Below, piece by piece: positions 30,762 through 38,444 of a stretch of DNA of 64,000 nucleotides. How positions within the stretch are numbered: position 1 is the stretch's first letter; the number at the start of each line of letters is the position of its first letter. A model generated the notes under the pieces. The model had not been told where the DNA came from, searched no databases, and saw nothing but the letters and a program-made list of their open reading frames with translations. Source of the stretch: Cellulosimicrobium terreum (GTDB taxonomy: Bacteria > Actinomycetota > Actinomycetes > Actinomycetales > Cellulomonadaceae); NCBI GenBank assembly GCA_014803435.1, contig JACYFD010000003.1:124001-188000 (forward strand), read 5' to 3'. The position numbers were made by a program, and so were the translations under genes.

Positions 30762-30797
30762 GTTCGTGCCCGTGTCTCCGGATCCCGGGCGGGAGGA

Positions 30798-30882
30798 GAA
30801 GGGCGGCGGCGGGTCGTGGTGGGTCTGGCGGGAGCGGACCGAGGAGCGAGGGCCGCGGATGGAAGATCCGCCGCCGCCCTTC
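30798..30882 (-). terminator. wide inverted repeat serving the aldo/keto reductase gene
   Basis: Arms of 15 bases (GAAGGGCGGCGGCGG at 30798-30812 and its complement at 30868-30882) flank a 55-base purine-rich loop. It starts 24 bases past the stop of the minus-strand aldo/keto reductase and together with the kgd hairpin fills the convergent gap. Confidence 0.45.
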
Positions 30883-30905
30883 CCTTCCGGGCCTCCCGGC
30901 CTCCC

Positions 30906-31901
30906 TCACCAGCGGTCGTGGATCTTCGCCCGCAGGTGCTCGTCGTAGATCTCGCGGACCCCGGAGGCGAACAGCGGGCCGAGCACCTCGGCGGAGCCTG
31001 CGACGGCGTTGGCCCGGGCCTGCTCGACGTTGCGCGCGCCGGGGATGACGGTGGAGACCCCGGACCGCTGCCAGATCCAGGCGATCGCGACCTGGGCCGG
31101 TGTGAGGTCCTGCCCGACGATGTCGCGCACGAGCGCGGCGAACTCGTCCGCGGCCTGCAGGCCGGTCTCGTAGTCGACGCCGGAGAACGTCTCGCCGACG
31201 TCGAACGCGCTGCCGTCGCGGTTGTAGGACCGGTGGTCGTCGTCGGCGAACGTCGTGGACCGCGTGTACTTCCCGGACAGCAGCCCGGACGCGAGCGGGA
31301 CGCGGGCGATGATGCCCACCCCCGCCTCGGAGGCAGCCGGCAGGACCGCGTCGAGCGGCTTGTGCCGGAAGGCGTTGAGGATGATCTGGACGGACGCGAC
31401 GCACGGACGGGCGATGGCCGTGAGGGCCTCCTCGACCGTCTCGACGCTCACGCCGTACGCGGCGACCGCGCCCTCGGCGACGAGCGTGTCCAGCGCGTCG
31501 TACACCTCGTCGCGCGAGTACACCGCCGTGGGCGGGCAGTGGAGCTGGACGAGGTCCAGCCGCTCGGTCCGGAGGTTGCGCCGGGATCGGTCGGTCCACT
31601 CGCGGAACTTCGCGAGCGTGAAGTTGTCCGCGTCCTGCGCCTCGCGCCGCCCCATCTTGGTCGCCACGGTGATGCCGTGACCGGGGTTGTCGGCCAGGTA
31701 GGAGCCGATGACCTGCTCGCTGCGCCCGTCACCGTAGACGTCCGCGGTGTCGAAGAACGTGACGTCGGCCTCCGCGGACGCGTCGAGCACGGCGCGTGCG
31801 TCGTCCTCCGAGACGTCTCCCCAGTCCGCGCCGAGCTGCCAGGTTCCCAGTCCGACGACCGAGACGAGCCGTCCCGTGCGTCCGAGCACCCGTCGTTCCA
31901 T
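30906..31901 (-). CDS. aldo/keto reductase
   Basis: This NADPH-dependent TIM-barrel oxidoreductase has 331 residues. The catalytic tetrad is visible: Asp and Tyr in FFDTADVYGDG, Lys in VATKMG and His in VQLHCPPTA. The cofactor phosphate pocket is likely in VIPGARNVEQ near the end. Sequence character places it in the broad group that includes YajO and the general stress protein IolS, where natural substrates are seldom known. It is divergent from the epimerase-like gene with a 102-base gap. Confidence 0.92.
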   Translation of the reverse strand: MERRVLGRTGRLVSVVGLGTWQLGADWGDVSEDDARAVLDASAEADVTFFDTADVYGDGRSEQVIGSYLADNPGHGITVATKMGRREAQDADNFTLAKFREWTDRSRRNLRTERLDLVQLHCPPTAVYSRDEVYDALDTLVAEGAVAAYGVSVETVEEALTAIARPCVASVQIILNAFRHKPLDAVLPAASEAGVGIIARVPLASGLLSGKYTRSTTFADDDHRSYNRDGSAFDVGETFSGVDYETGLQAADEFAALVRDIVGQDLTPAQVAIAWIWQRSGVSTVIPGARNVEQARANAVAGSAEVLGPLFASGVREIYDEHLRAKIHDRW

Positions 31902-32003
31902 CGTTCCTCCTCGTGCTGCGTCGGGCGCGGCGGTGCACGTGCCCGGTCACCGAGTCTGACTGCCGACGGCCGATCGTGCACCCGCGCGCGCCGAGTACCG
32001 TAT

Positions 32004-32924
32004 GTGAACGTGAACACCGAAGCACCCTCCGGCGCACAGCTGCGCATCGTCCACGGCGACCACGTCGCCACGATCACCGAGGTCGGAGCGGCGGTGCGCG
32101 AGTACGCCGTCGCCGGCCGACCGGTCTTCGTCCCGTTCGCGCAGGACGAGATCGCACCCGCCTTCAACGGCGCGGTGCTCGTGCCGTGGCCCAACCGGCT
32201 GCGCGACGGCGCGTACGAGCTGGACGGCACCTCCTACCAGGTGCCGATCACCGAGCCTGCCCGCGGCACCGCGCTGCACGGTCTGGCGTGCTGGCAGCGC
32301 TGGGACGTCGTCGAGCACGACGTCGCGACCGTGACCCTCGAGCTGCGCCTCGTCCCGACGCCGGGCTACCCCTTCTCGATCCTCACCCGCGTGACGTACT
32401 CCCTCGGCGACGACGGCCTGCACGTGCGCGTCAGCACCACGAACACCGGTCCCGGGACGGCGCCCTACGGCGTCGGCTTCCACCCGTGGCTCTCCCCCGC
32501 CGGCGCGGACCTCGACGACTGCACGCTGCGCCTCGACGCCACCACGCGGGTCACCACGGACGAGCGCCTGCTGCCGACGGGGACCGAGCCCGCGAGCGGC
32601 ACCTACGACCTGCGCGCGGCCCGTTCGCTCGCCGGCGTCGACCTCGACGACGCGTACGTGGACGTGCTGCGCGACGAGGACGGGCTGTCGTGGATGCACC
32701 TGTCCGCACCGGACGGACGGACCGCCGCGGTCTGGATGGACGGCACGATGGACACCTGGCAGGTGTGCACCGGCGACCACGTCGGGGACCCCGCGTTCCG
32801 CCGCACCGGCGTCGCCGCCGAGCCGATGAGCTGCATCGCGGACGCGTTCCGCACCGGCGAGCGGCTCGCGCTGCTGACCACCGGCCGCACGCACGAGGTC
32901 ACGTGGGGCGCCACGCTCCTGTGA
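32004..32924 (+). CDS. aldose 1-epimerase family protein
   Basis: Members of this family are beta-sandwich mutarotases that interconvert alpha and beta anomers of sugars. Conserved points are VPWPNRLRDGAYELDG, RGTALHGLACWQRW with a probable catalytic His, GVGFHPWLSP with the second His, and the late glutamate region AEPMSCIADAF. The GTG at 32004 is two codons before a second GTG; TACCGT just upstream fits a -10 box, so the mRNA may be nearly leaderless. At 306 residues it has the usual length. The true sugar is not evident. Confidence 0.9.
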   Translation: MNVNTEAPSGAQLRIVHGDHVATITEVGAAVREYAVAGRPVFVPFAQDEIAPAFNGAVLVPWPNRLRDGAYELDGTSYQVPITEPARGTALHGLACWQRWDVVEHDVATVTLELRLVPTPGYPFSILTRVTYSLGDDGLHVRVSTTNTGPGTAPYGVGFHPWLSPAGADLDDCTLRLDATTRVTTDERLLPTGTEPASGTYDLRAARSLAGVDLDDAYVDVLRDEDGLSWMHLSAPDGRTAAVWMDGTMDTWQVCTGDHVGDPAFRRTGVAAEPMSCIADAFRTGERLALLTTGRTHEVTWGATLL

Positions 32925-32950
32925 CCGCTCTCGCGGGTCGGGATGCACGA

Positions 32951-32967
32951 CACGCCGCTGCGGCGTG
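32951..32967. repeat. 17-base palindrome ahead of the SGNH-like gene
   Basis: CACGCCGC-T-GCGGCGTG is perfect over eight bases on each side and ends 34 bases before the SGNH-like start. It could be an operator for that gene or the end of the epimerase transcript. The one-base centre favours a protein-binding site. Confidence 0.4.
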
Positions 32968-33001
32968 CCTGGGACACCAGGCACCCGCCGCGTCGGGGAC
33001 A

Positions 33002-33625
33002 ATGGCCCGTGTGGAGGACGCCGTTCATCGAGAAGTTCGCATCTGCGTCGTCGGCGACGAGCTGTGCGCCGGCGTCGGCGACGCCAAGGCCCTGGGCTGG
33101 GCGGGGCGGGTCGTGGCGCGCACGCGCTTCACGGTGCCTGCCTACGTCTTCCCGCTGGCGATCCCCGGCGAGACGACGACCGCGCTGAGCCAGCGCTGGG
33201 AGGCGGAGACGGCACGCCGGTTCGCGCCGGACCCGGACGTCGACAACCGGCTCGTCGTCGGCCTCGGGCGGCACGACCTCGACGCCGGGCTCTCCGTGGC
33301 ACGCTCGCGGCTCAACCTGGCGAACGTCCTGGACGTCGCGGACTCCCAGCGCCTGCAGACGTTCGTCGTGGGCCCGCCGCCCGGTCGCCCGCAGGACGGG
33401 GACCGGCTGGCCGAGCTGTCGGGCGCCTTCGCCGACGTCGCGAACCGACGTCGTGTCCCCTACGTGGACACCTTCAGCCCGCTGGTCACGCACGAGCAGT
33501 GGCTCGCCGACCTCGCGCAGAGCGGCAACGGGTTCCCCGGCCAGGCCGGGTACGGCCTCATGGCCTGGCTCGTGCTGCACACGGGCTGGCACGCCTGGCT
33601 CGGCCTGCCCGACGACGCGGCCTGA
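33002..33625 (+). CDS. SGNH-hydrolase-like protein lacking catalytic residues
   Basis: The 207-residue protein has the flavodoxin-like outline of GDSL esterases, with VVGDELCAGVGD near the start, VVGLGRHD in the place of the GxND block and GNGFPGQAGYGLMAW at the end. The nucleophile serine of GDSL is Glu20 and the usual DxxH pair of the last block is missing, with one residue deleted. It is therefore unlikely to be an esterase by the known mechanism. It may bind a ligand instead. The stop lies in the loop of a 15-base hairpin. Confidence 0.75.
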   Translation: MARVEDAVHREVRICVVGDELCAGVGDAKALGWAGRVVARTRFTVPAYVFPLAIPGETTTALSQRWEAETARRFAPDPDVDNRLVVGLGRHDLDAGLSVARSRLNLANVLDVADSQRLQTFVVGPPPGRPQDGDRLAELSGAFADVANRRRVPYVDTFSPLVTHEQWLADLAQSGNGFPGQAGYGLMAWLVLHTGWHAWLGLPDDAA

Positions 33626-33640
33626 GCCGCGTCGTCGGGC
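33607..33640 (+). terminator. terminator hairpin with the stop codon in its loop
   Basis: Perfect 15-base arms (GCCCGACGACGCGGC at 33607-33621 and its complement at 33626-33640) enclose the loop CTGA, which contains the SGNH-like gene's stop codon. It lies between two converging genes and probably stops transcription both ways. Confidence 0.75.
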
Positions 33641-33660
33641 GTGCCCTGCACGGTGGTTCG

Positions 33661-34464
33661 TCAGCCGCGCGAGACCGTGAGGTCGCCGGAGACCGTGCGC
33701 GCCGACACGTAGGCGGCGCCGGACCCGGACGGGTCGACGTGGTCCACGCTCGTCGTGCGCTGCGCGGTGCTCTCGAGCTGCTCCCCGTCGAGCACGGCCT
33801 TGCCGCGCACGCTGCGTGCCTTGATGTTCACCGGTGCTCCTGCACCGAGACGGACCGCCACGTCGCCGGACACGGTCTTGGCGTCGACCAGGGGCGTGCT
33901 CTCGCGCGCGACGACCTCGACCCCGCCCGTCACCGTCGTCACGGACACCCGGCCGAGGGTGCCGACGACATCGACGGACCCGGAACCCGTGCTGACGCGG
34001 ACGTCCCCGACGTGCTCGAGGAGCTCGACCGGCGACGACGCGGTCTTGACAGACACAGGGCCCGCCGAGCCCTGCACCCGCACCGCGCCCGTCGCCGTCG
34101 AGACGGTGAGGGTGCCGCGGGTGCCCGTGACGGTCGCCGCGGCGCGCGCGGTCGAGATCTTCACCGGGACGTCGGCGGGCAACGAGAGCCGCACGACGGC
34201 GCGGTCCTTGTCCCGCAGGCCCTTCGCCCGGTCGACGATGCCCTCGACGCCGGCGAAGTCGTAGCCGATGCGGAGCTCGCCGTCGTGCACGCTCACCTGG
34301 AGCGGACGCTCGGACACCTCCCCCACCTCGAGGTGGGCGCCGGACCCGCGCGCGGGGTCGGCCAGGACGTCGACGGATCCGTCGGTGAGGGCCACGACGA
34401 CGCGTCGCACCTCGGCGACGTCGATGGACTGCGGGGCGCTGATCACCCAGGACTCTGTGCTCAT
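33661..34464 (-). CDS. DUF4097 family protein, second copy
   Basis: DUF4097 proteins form a beta-helix of short repeats and have no known enzyme activity. The 267-residue sequence shows repeated turns such as ATVTGTRGTLTVSTATG, VRVSTGSGSVDVVG and AKTVSGDVAVRLG, about 20 residues per rung. No signal peptide or membrane segment is seen, so it is probably cytoplasmic. Its start, WVISAPQSIDVAEV, parallels WTVSGPQVIDLEHV of the first copy, so the two are paralogues around padR. A separate ribosome site GAGGAGAG precedes the ATG. Confidence 0.85.
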   Translation of the reverse strand: MSTESWVISAPQSIDVAEVRRVVVALTDGSVDVLADPARGSGAHLEVGEVSERPLQVSVHDGELRIGYDFAGVEGIVDRAKGLRDKDRAVVRLSLPADVPVKISTARAAATVTGTRGTLTVSTATGAVRVQGSAGPVSVKTASSPVELLEHVGDVRVSTGSGSVDVVGTLGRVSVTTVTGGVEVVARESTPLVDAKTVSGDVAVRLGAGAPVNIKARSVRGKAVLDGEQLESTAQRTTSVDHVDPSGSGAAYVSARTVSGDLTVSRG

Positions 34465-34500
34465 GCTCGTCTCTCCTCGCGTAGTGGAACCACTGGTAGT

Positions 34501-34535
34501 TCAGGTCAGGTCAGGTCAGGCAGGTAGGTAGGTAG
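34501..34535. repeat. short tandem repeats between padR and second DUF4097 gene
   Basis: Four copies of TCAGG (34501-34520) run into AGGT-type copies (34522-34535) in the 92-base gap. A 12-base inverted repeat (AGTGG-AA-CCACT at 34483-34494) sits beside them. The short units are prone to slippage and could alter the spacing or messenger structure between padR and the second DUF4097 gene. Confidence 0.6.
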
Positions 34536-34556
34536 GGCAGGGCAGGTCATCGCTCG

Positions 34557-35156
34557 TCAGGGAAGCGTGGCGCGCACGGCCCGGCGAGCGCTGTCGAGCA
34601 CGGTGCGCAGGGTGTCGAGCGTGAGGTCGGTGACAGCGCCCGCCGAGTCGGCGCGCCGCAGGTCGGCGCGGACGTCGTCACGGAAACGGCGCAGGAGGGT
34701 GTCGGCGTCGGAACGGCGCGTCGCCGACTCCCGGCGCCAGGCGCCGTCGTCCTCGGGTCGCGAGCGCTCGCGCGCGGACTGGGCAGCCGCGGCGAGCTCC
34801 GCCCGCAGCCCGGCGAGCGAGCCCTTGACGTCCGCGCGCAACGACTGCGCACGGCGCCGCACGGTCTCGTTGATGTCGCGCTCGAGGGCGAAGACGTCGT
34901 CGCGCCGTGCCTCGAACTCCGCACGGCCGGCCGGGGTGAGCTCGTAGGTCGCCTTGCGGCCGTCGTCGCTGCGCCGCACGAGTCCGTCCTCCTCGAGGCG
35001 AGCGAGGCGCGGGTAGATCGTGCCGGCGCTCGGCCGGTACGTCCCGTCGAAGCGCTCGGAGAGCTCGGTCATGAGCTCGTACCCGTGCTTGGGACCGGCA
35101 GCGAGCAGCGCCAGCAGGTACAGGCGGAGCTGCCCGTGGGCGAAGACGGTGGCCAT
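34557..35156 (-). CDS. PadR-family transcriptional regulator
   Basis: The N-terminal winged helix is typical of PadR: LYLLALLAAGPKHGYELM, then RPSAGTIYPRLARLEEDGLV and RKATYELTPAGRAE. The C-terminal half is long, highly charged and helical (residues about 90-199, with RSLRADVKG and many Arg/Asp), where most PadR proteins have a dimer helix and ligand site. Its start overlaps the DUF4097 stop (TGATG). PadR proteins normally repress their own operon; two GATATATC palindromes lie ahead of the operon. Confidence 0.92.
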   Translation of the reverse strand: MATVFAHGQLRLYLLALLAAGPKHGYELMTELSERFDGTYRPSAGTIYPRLARLEEDGLVRRSDDGRKATYELTPAGRAEFEARRDDVFALERDINETVRRRAQSLRADVKGSLAGLRAELAAAAQSARERSRPEDDGAWRRESATRRSDADTLLRRFRDDVRADLRRADSAGAVTDLTLDTLRTVLDSARRAVRATLP

Positions 35157-36031
35157 CAGCCCTCCACCTCCGTGCGGACCGGGCGGTCGGCGGGCTCGTC
35201 CGGCTCGTCGACAGGGGCGTCGGAGACGCCCGCGCCCCGCAGGACCGTCACGTCGCCGGAGACGGCGGACACGTGCACCGGGTATCCCGCACCGACACGC
35301 GGAGGTCGGGTGAACGAGCCGAAGCTCACGTGCTGCACGACGTCGTCCAGGACGACGCGCCCGCTCAGGCAGCGGAGGGAGTAGTCCATCGCGTCCGGGT
35401 CGGGGAGCCGCACGAGCACGTCGGCCGACACGGCGTTGACGCGCACGGCGCGGGGTGTGGTCCGCGTGTCGACGGTCACCGAACCGGACACGGAGTCCAG
35501 GGCGAGGTCCTGCAAGGCACCCGTGGCGGTCACCGACCCGGAGACGGACTCCATCTCCAACGGCCCGTCGTGCTCGCTCGTCGAGACGTCGCCGGACACC
35601 GTGTCGATGCGGAGCCGACCGCTGGTCCGGCTGGTCACGAGCGAGCCGGAGACGGTGGCGACGGCCGCGCCGTCACGGACGCCCGCGACGAGCCCTTCGC
35701 CGTCGACGGTCCGGAGCGTCACGCGGGTGCCCACGGGGACCGCGACGTGCACCTCGACGGCGTCCCGGCCCGCGTAGGACCGGAAGCGCTCGACGAACCC
35801 CTTCCATCCGGACACGACGGGGCCGTGGGTCATGCGCAGAGCCGCACCGTCATAGCTGACCCCGAGCTCGCGGCCACGCACCTCGTGCACCTCGATGCGC
35901 GCGTCGGTGCGCAGCTCGTCGTCGTGCGCGACGACGTCGATCCGCCCTCCGAGCAACGTCGCGTCGAGAGACGTGACATGCTCGAGGTCGATCACCTGCG
36001 GACCGCTGACGGTCCAGGTCTCGTCGTTCAT
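35156..36031 (-). CDS. DUF4097 family protein, first copy
   Basis: This 291-residue protein shows the same beta-helix repeats as its partner, for example GLVAGVRDGAAVATVSG, LRIDTVSGDVSTSE, LEMESVSGSVTATG and LALDSVSGSVTVDT. The SVSGSV core recurs about every 20 residues. A C-terminal Asp/Glu/Pro tail follows. I start at the ATG at 36031, which has GGAG six bases upstream; the frame is open for 46 codons more, through the operator region. It is the first gene of the DUF4097-padR-DUF4097 unit and no function is known. Confidence 0.86.
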   Translation of the reverse strand: MNDETWTVSGPQVIDLEHVTSLDATLLGGRIDVVAHDDELRTDARIEVHEVRGRELGVSYDGAALRMTHGPVVSGWKGFVERFRSYAGRDAVEVHVAVPVGTRVTLRTVDGEGLVAGVRDGAAVATVSGSLVTSRTSGRLRIDTVSGDVSTSEHDGPLEMESVSGSVTATGALQDLALDSVSGSVTVDTRTTPRAVRVNAVSADVLVRLPDPDAMDYSLRCLSGRVVLDDVVQHVSFGSFTRPPRVGAGYPVHVSAVSGDVTVLRGAGVSDAPVDEPDEPADRPVRTEVEG

Positions 36032-36076
36032 CGATGCTCCGTCCACGGATGCGGTGCGCTGCGCACCGGCGATGAC

Positions 36077-36116
36077 ACGCGATATATCGCGTTCTGGCAG
36101 ACACGATATATCGCGT
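36077..36116 (-). promoter_or_regulatory. two GATATATC operators upstream of the DUF4097-padR operon
   Basis: The 16-base perfect palindrome ACGCGATATATCGCGT (36077-36092) is followed by ACACGATATATCGCGT (36101-36116), centres 24 bases apart, 46 bases ahead of the first DUF4097 start. The A/T core in a GC-rich genome stands out. They probably bind the PadR encoded downstream. A TTGCCT box at about 36130 on the minus strand could pair with the ATAT core as a promoter. Confidence 0.7.
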
Positions 36117-36242
36117 TGCACGCCGAGGCAAGGCCCGGGGTGTGGGACGATGGAGGGCGGACCGGACACGCTGAGGGCGGCCGTTCCCGCGAAGAGCCCG
36201 CCGAGAACGGCAGCACTCCCCGAGATCGTCTAGGAGATCACC

Positions 36243-36317
36243 ATGAGCAAGCGCGGACGCAAGCGTCGCGGACGCAAGGGCAACGCCGCCAACCACGGCA
36301 AGCGCCCCAACGCCTGA
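36243..36317 (+). CDS. 50S ribosomal protein bL37
   Basis: This 24-codon gene encodes MSKRGRKRR followed by GRKGNAANHGKRPNA, half of it Lys and Arg. It matches the actinobacterial bL37 protein, first seen in mycobacterial ribosome structures, which ends in the same ANHGKRPN motif and sits among 23S rRNA helices. The ATG at 36243 has AGGAG seven or eight bases upstream and a strong terminator follows the stop by 11 bases, so it is a complete transcription unit. Its length hides it from usual gene finders. Confidence 0.92.
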   Translation: MSKRGRKRRGRKGNAANHGKRPNA

Positions 36318-36327
36318 GACGGCAAGG

Positions 36328-36366
36328 AGAAGGGCCCGGACCGACGTCGTCGGTCCGGGCCCTTCT
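36328..36366 (+). terminator. strong terminator between bL37 and rsrA
   Basis: An 18-base perfect stem (arms 36328-36345 and 36349-36366, starting AGAAGGGCCCGG) closes over a three-base loop, 11 bases after the bL37 stop and 50 bases from the converging rsrA stop. It should stop transcription from both sides. Confidence 0.85.
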
Positions 36367-36416
36367 GCGTCGCACGAGGTCCCGCGCACACACGCCGCCC
36401 TGCGTGCCGGGGCGTG

Positions 36417-36734
36417 TCAGCGCGTCTGGACGACCGTCACTGTCGTGGTCATGACCGTCAGCTGGGCGTGGATGCGGTCGCGCAGCCCTGCCGGCGCCTG
36501 CTCGTGGCACGAGCGGCGCACGAGCTGCTTGACGATCTCCTCGACGCTCAGCTCGGCCAGGCACGGGGAGCAGTGCGCGACGTGCGCGCGCATGCGCAGC
36601 TCGTCATCGTCGGTCATCTCCGAGTCGAGGTACTCGTACAGGTGGGTCAGCGCGTGCGCACACTCCGACTCGCCCTGGGTCTGGTGCGGGATGGGCGTGA
36701 CCGGCTCATCCCGCGGGCTCTGCGACGTGCTCAC
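36417..36734 (-). CDS. rsrA: RsrA-type mycothiol-system anti-sigma factor
   Basis: RsrA holds SigR inactive until thiol oxidation. The zinc-binding anti-sigma motif Hx3CxxC is at His51, Cys55 and Cys58 (HVAHCSPC). Cys25 is a likely fourth ligand and Cys76 may join the disulphide switch. The 105-residue length fits the family. The protein starts four bases inside the sigR stop, so the two are made together in matched amounts. Oxidation, zinc loss and disulphide formation are established for the family, not seen here. Confidence 0.93.
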   Translation of the reverse strand: MSTSQSPRDEPVTPIPHQTQGESECAHALTHLYEYLDSEMTDDDELRMRAHVAHCSPCLAELSVEEIVKQLVRRSCHEQAPAGLRDRIHAQLTVMTTTVTVVQTR

Positions 36735-37447
36735 GACTCACCTCCAGGGGCCTTCGCCCCGACCAGTCCACGCCGCGTGGCGTAGTCGGCCAGCAGCTCT
36801 CGCAGCTGGCGCCGGCCACGGTGCAGACGGGACATCACGGTTCCGATCGGTGTCCCCATGATCTCCGCGATCTCCTTGTAGGGGAAGCCCTCGACGTCCG
36901 CGTAGTACACGACCATCCGGCGGTCCTCGGGCAGCTCCTGCAGCGCCCGCTTCACGTCCGTGTCCGGGAGCCGGTCCAACGCCTCCGCCTCGGCCGAGCG
37001 CAGACCCTGCGACGTGTGCGACGCCGCGCGCGCGATCTGCCAGTCCTCGACGTCGTCCGTCTGCGCCTGCTGCGGCTGACGCTGCTTCTTGCGGTACGTG
37101 TTGATGAACGTGTTCGTCAGGATCCGGTACAACCACGCCTTGAGGTTCGTGCCCGGCCGGTACTGGTGGAACGCCGCGAACGCCTTGGCGAACGTCTCCT
37201 GCACCAGGTCCTCCGCGTCGGACGGGTTGCGCGTCATGCGCAGCGCCGCCGAGTACAGCTGGTCGAGGTACTGCAGCGCGTCCTGCTCGAACCGGGCGGC
37301 GCGCTGGGAGTCGGTCTCGGCCGTGGGCGCGCGGTTCGTGTCCTCGCTCTCGTCCGTCGCGTCCTGGGCGTGCTCGGGCGCCGCCGATGCCGGCACCGTG
37401 GCCGGTGTCGTGCCGGGTACCGAGGATGGTCGCTTCGTCATCGTCAT
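36731..37447 (-). CDS. sigR: RNA polymerase ECF sigma factor SigR
   Basis: SigR (SigH in mycobacteria) directs the thiol-oxidative stress response. Region 2 ([39 protein letters not shown]) and region 4 ([38 protein letters not shown]) are clear. About 55 disordered residues lead the protein. I start at the ATG at 37447, giving 238 residues. The frame remains open for 65 codons upstream and contains a GTG at 37612, which would extend it by 55 residues. It is followed by rsrA with a four-base overlap. Confidence 0.95.
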   Translation of the reverse strand: MTMTKRPSSVPGTTPATVPASAAPEHAQDATDESEDTNRAPTAETDSQRAARFEQDALQYLDQLYSAALRMTRNPSDAEDLVQETFAKAFAAFHQYRPGTNLKAWLYRILTNTFINTYRKKQRQPQQAQTDDVEDWQIARAASHTSQGLRSAEAEALDRLPDTDVKRALQELPEDRRMVVYYADVEGFPYKEIAEIMGTPIGTVMSRLHRGRRQLRELLADYATRRGLVGAKAPGGES

Positions 37448-37621
37448 CGAGCCTAGCCCCCCGCGGTCGCGCGCGTCCGACAAGGACGCCCGCGACCGCC
37501 CGTCGGGCGAGGACGGGGACGACGTCGTCCACGCGGCGGCGAAGGCGGCGTCAGGGGTCGGTGCGGCGGCCGCCGAGGGGGCGGACCGACGTTCGTCGAG
37601 CACACAGGTCACGAGGTGTGC

Positions 37622-37648
37622 AACCGCGACGCCCGCCACCACATTCCC
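37622..37648 (-). promoter_or_regulatory. SigR-dependent promoter of sigR
   Basis: The minus strand reads GGGAAT (37648-37643), then exactly 18 bases, then GTT (37624-37622). This equals the sigma-R consensus GGGAAT-N18-GTT known from Streptomyces. Transcription would begin near 37612-37615, about 165 bases upstream of the main sigR start and on top of an in-frame GTG. It makes sigR self-activating. The rest of the 292-base gap, toward the DoxX-like gene, shows no further gene. Confidence 0.85.
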
Positions 37649-37739
37649 GCCCGGGCGTGGCCGGGGGCCCCGGCAGGTGGCGCCGCGGCGGCGCGCGGGG
37701 CAGGCTGAGACCGAGACGTCCCACCGCTAAGGAGTACCG

Positions 37740-38372
37740 ATGCCGATGCTGTTGCGCAACGCCGCGAGGCCCATGCTGGCCTCGTGGTTCGTCTACGACG
37801 GGGTCCAGGCCGCGATCCGACCCGCGGAGCACGTGCGTGCCGCACGCAGCGGCGTCGAGCTCGTCGAGCGCCGGGCAGGCGTCGAGAACCCCCTGAGCGA
37901 CAAGCAGGTCACCGCCCTCGTCCGGGCGCACGGGGCCGCGACGGCGGTCGCGGGCCTCTTCCTGGCGTTCGGCAAGACCCCCCGGAGCGCGGCGCTCGCG
38001 CTCGCGGCTCTCACCGTGCCGCTCGCCGTCGTGAACCAGCCCTTCACGTCGGGCGAGGCCACCCGCGCCGAGCGGACCCGCCGGTTCGTCGCGAACGTCG
38101 GCGCGATCGGGGCGGCCCTCATCGCCGGTGCCGACTACGAGGGCAGGCCCGGCGTCCAGTGGCGGCTCAACAAGGCCCGTCACGACCTCGAGCTCGCGAG
38201 ACAGGCCAAGCAGGAGGCCGTCGTCGCCAGCGCGAAGGAGGCCGCGCACGAGACCGGACGTTCCGCGCGCCGCGCCGCGGCCTCGGCACGCAAGGCGGCC
38301 GCCCAGGCCGCCGACAGCGTGTCGGGAGCCGTGCACGACGCCGGTGACGCCGTCCGCGCCAAGGTCTCCTGA
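37740..38372 (+). CDS. DoxX-family membrane protein
   Basis: The first 140 residues show a DoxX-like layout: an N-terminal helix with ASWFVYDGVQAAIRP, then AATAVAGLFLAFGKTPRSAALALAAL and VANVGAIGAALIAGADYEG. The C-terminal 70 residues are a basic, Ala/Lys/Arg-rich helix (ARKAAAQAADSVSG) that looks like a cytoplasmic tail. DoxX proteins have been tied to thiol redox balance in mycobacteria, which fits its place divergent from sigR, but function here is inference. AGGAG precedes the ATG. Confidence 0.82.
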   Translation: MPMLLRNAARPMLASWFVYDGVQAAIRPAEHVRAARSGVELVERRAGVENPLSDKQVTALVRAHGAATAVAGLFLAFGKTPRSAALALAALTVPLAVVNQPFTSGEATRAERTRRFVANVGAIGAALIAGADYEGRPGVQWRLNKARHDLELARQAKQEAVVASAKEAAHETGRSARRAAASARKAAAQAADSVSGAVHDAGDAVRAKVS

Positions 38373-38398
38373 GGCGGGTGGCGGCACGTCCACCCGCC
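38373..38398 (+). terminator. hairpin after the DoxX-like gene
   Basis: A 9-base stem (GGCGGGTGG and CCACCCGCC) with an 8-base loop begins immediately after the stop codon and precedes aroA by 46 bases. Confidence 0.6.
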
Positions 38399-38444
38399 GG
38401 GACCCGCCGACGTCGGGCACCGGCGCTCCACTAACCTGGTGGTC

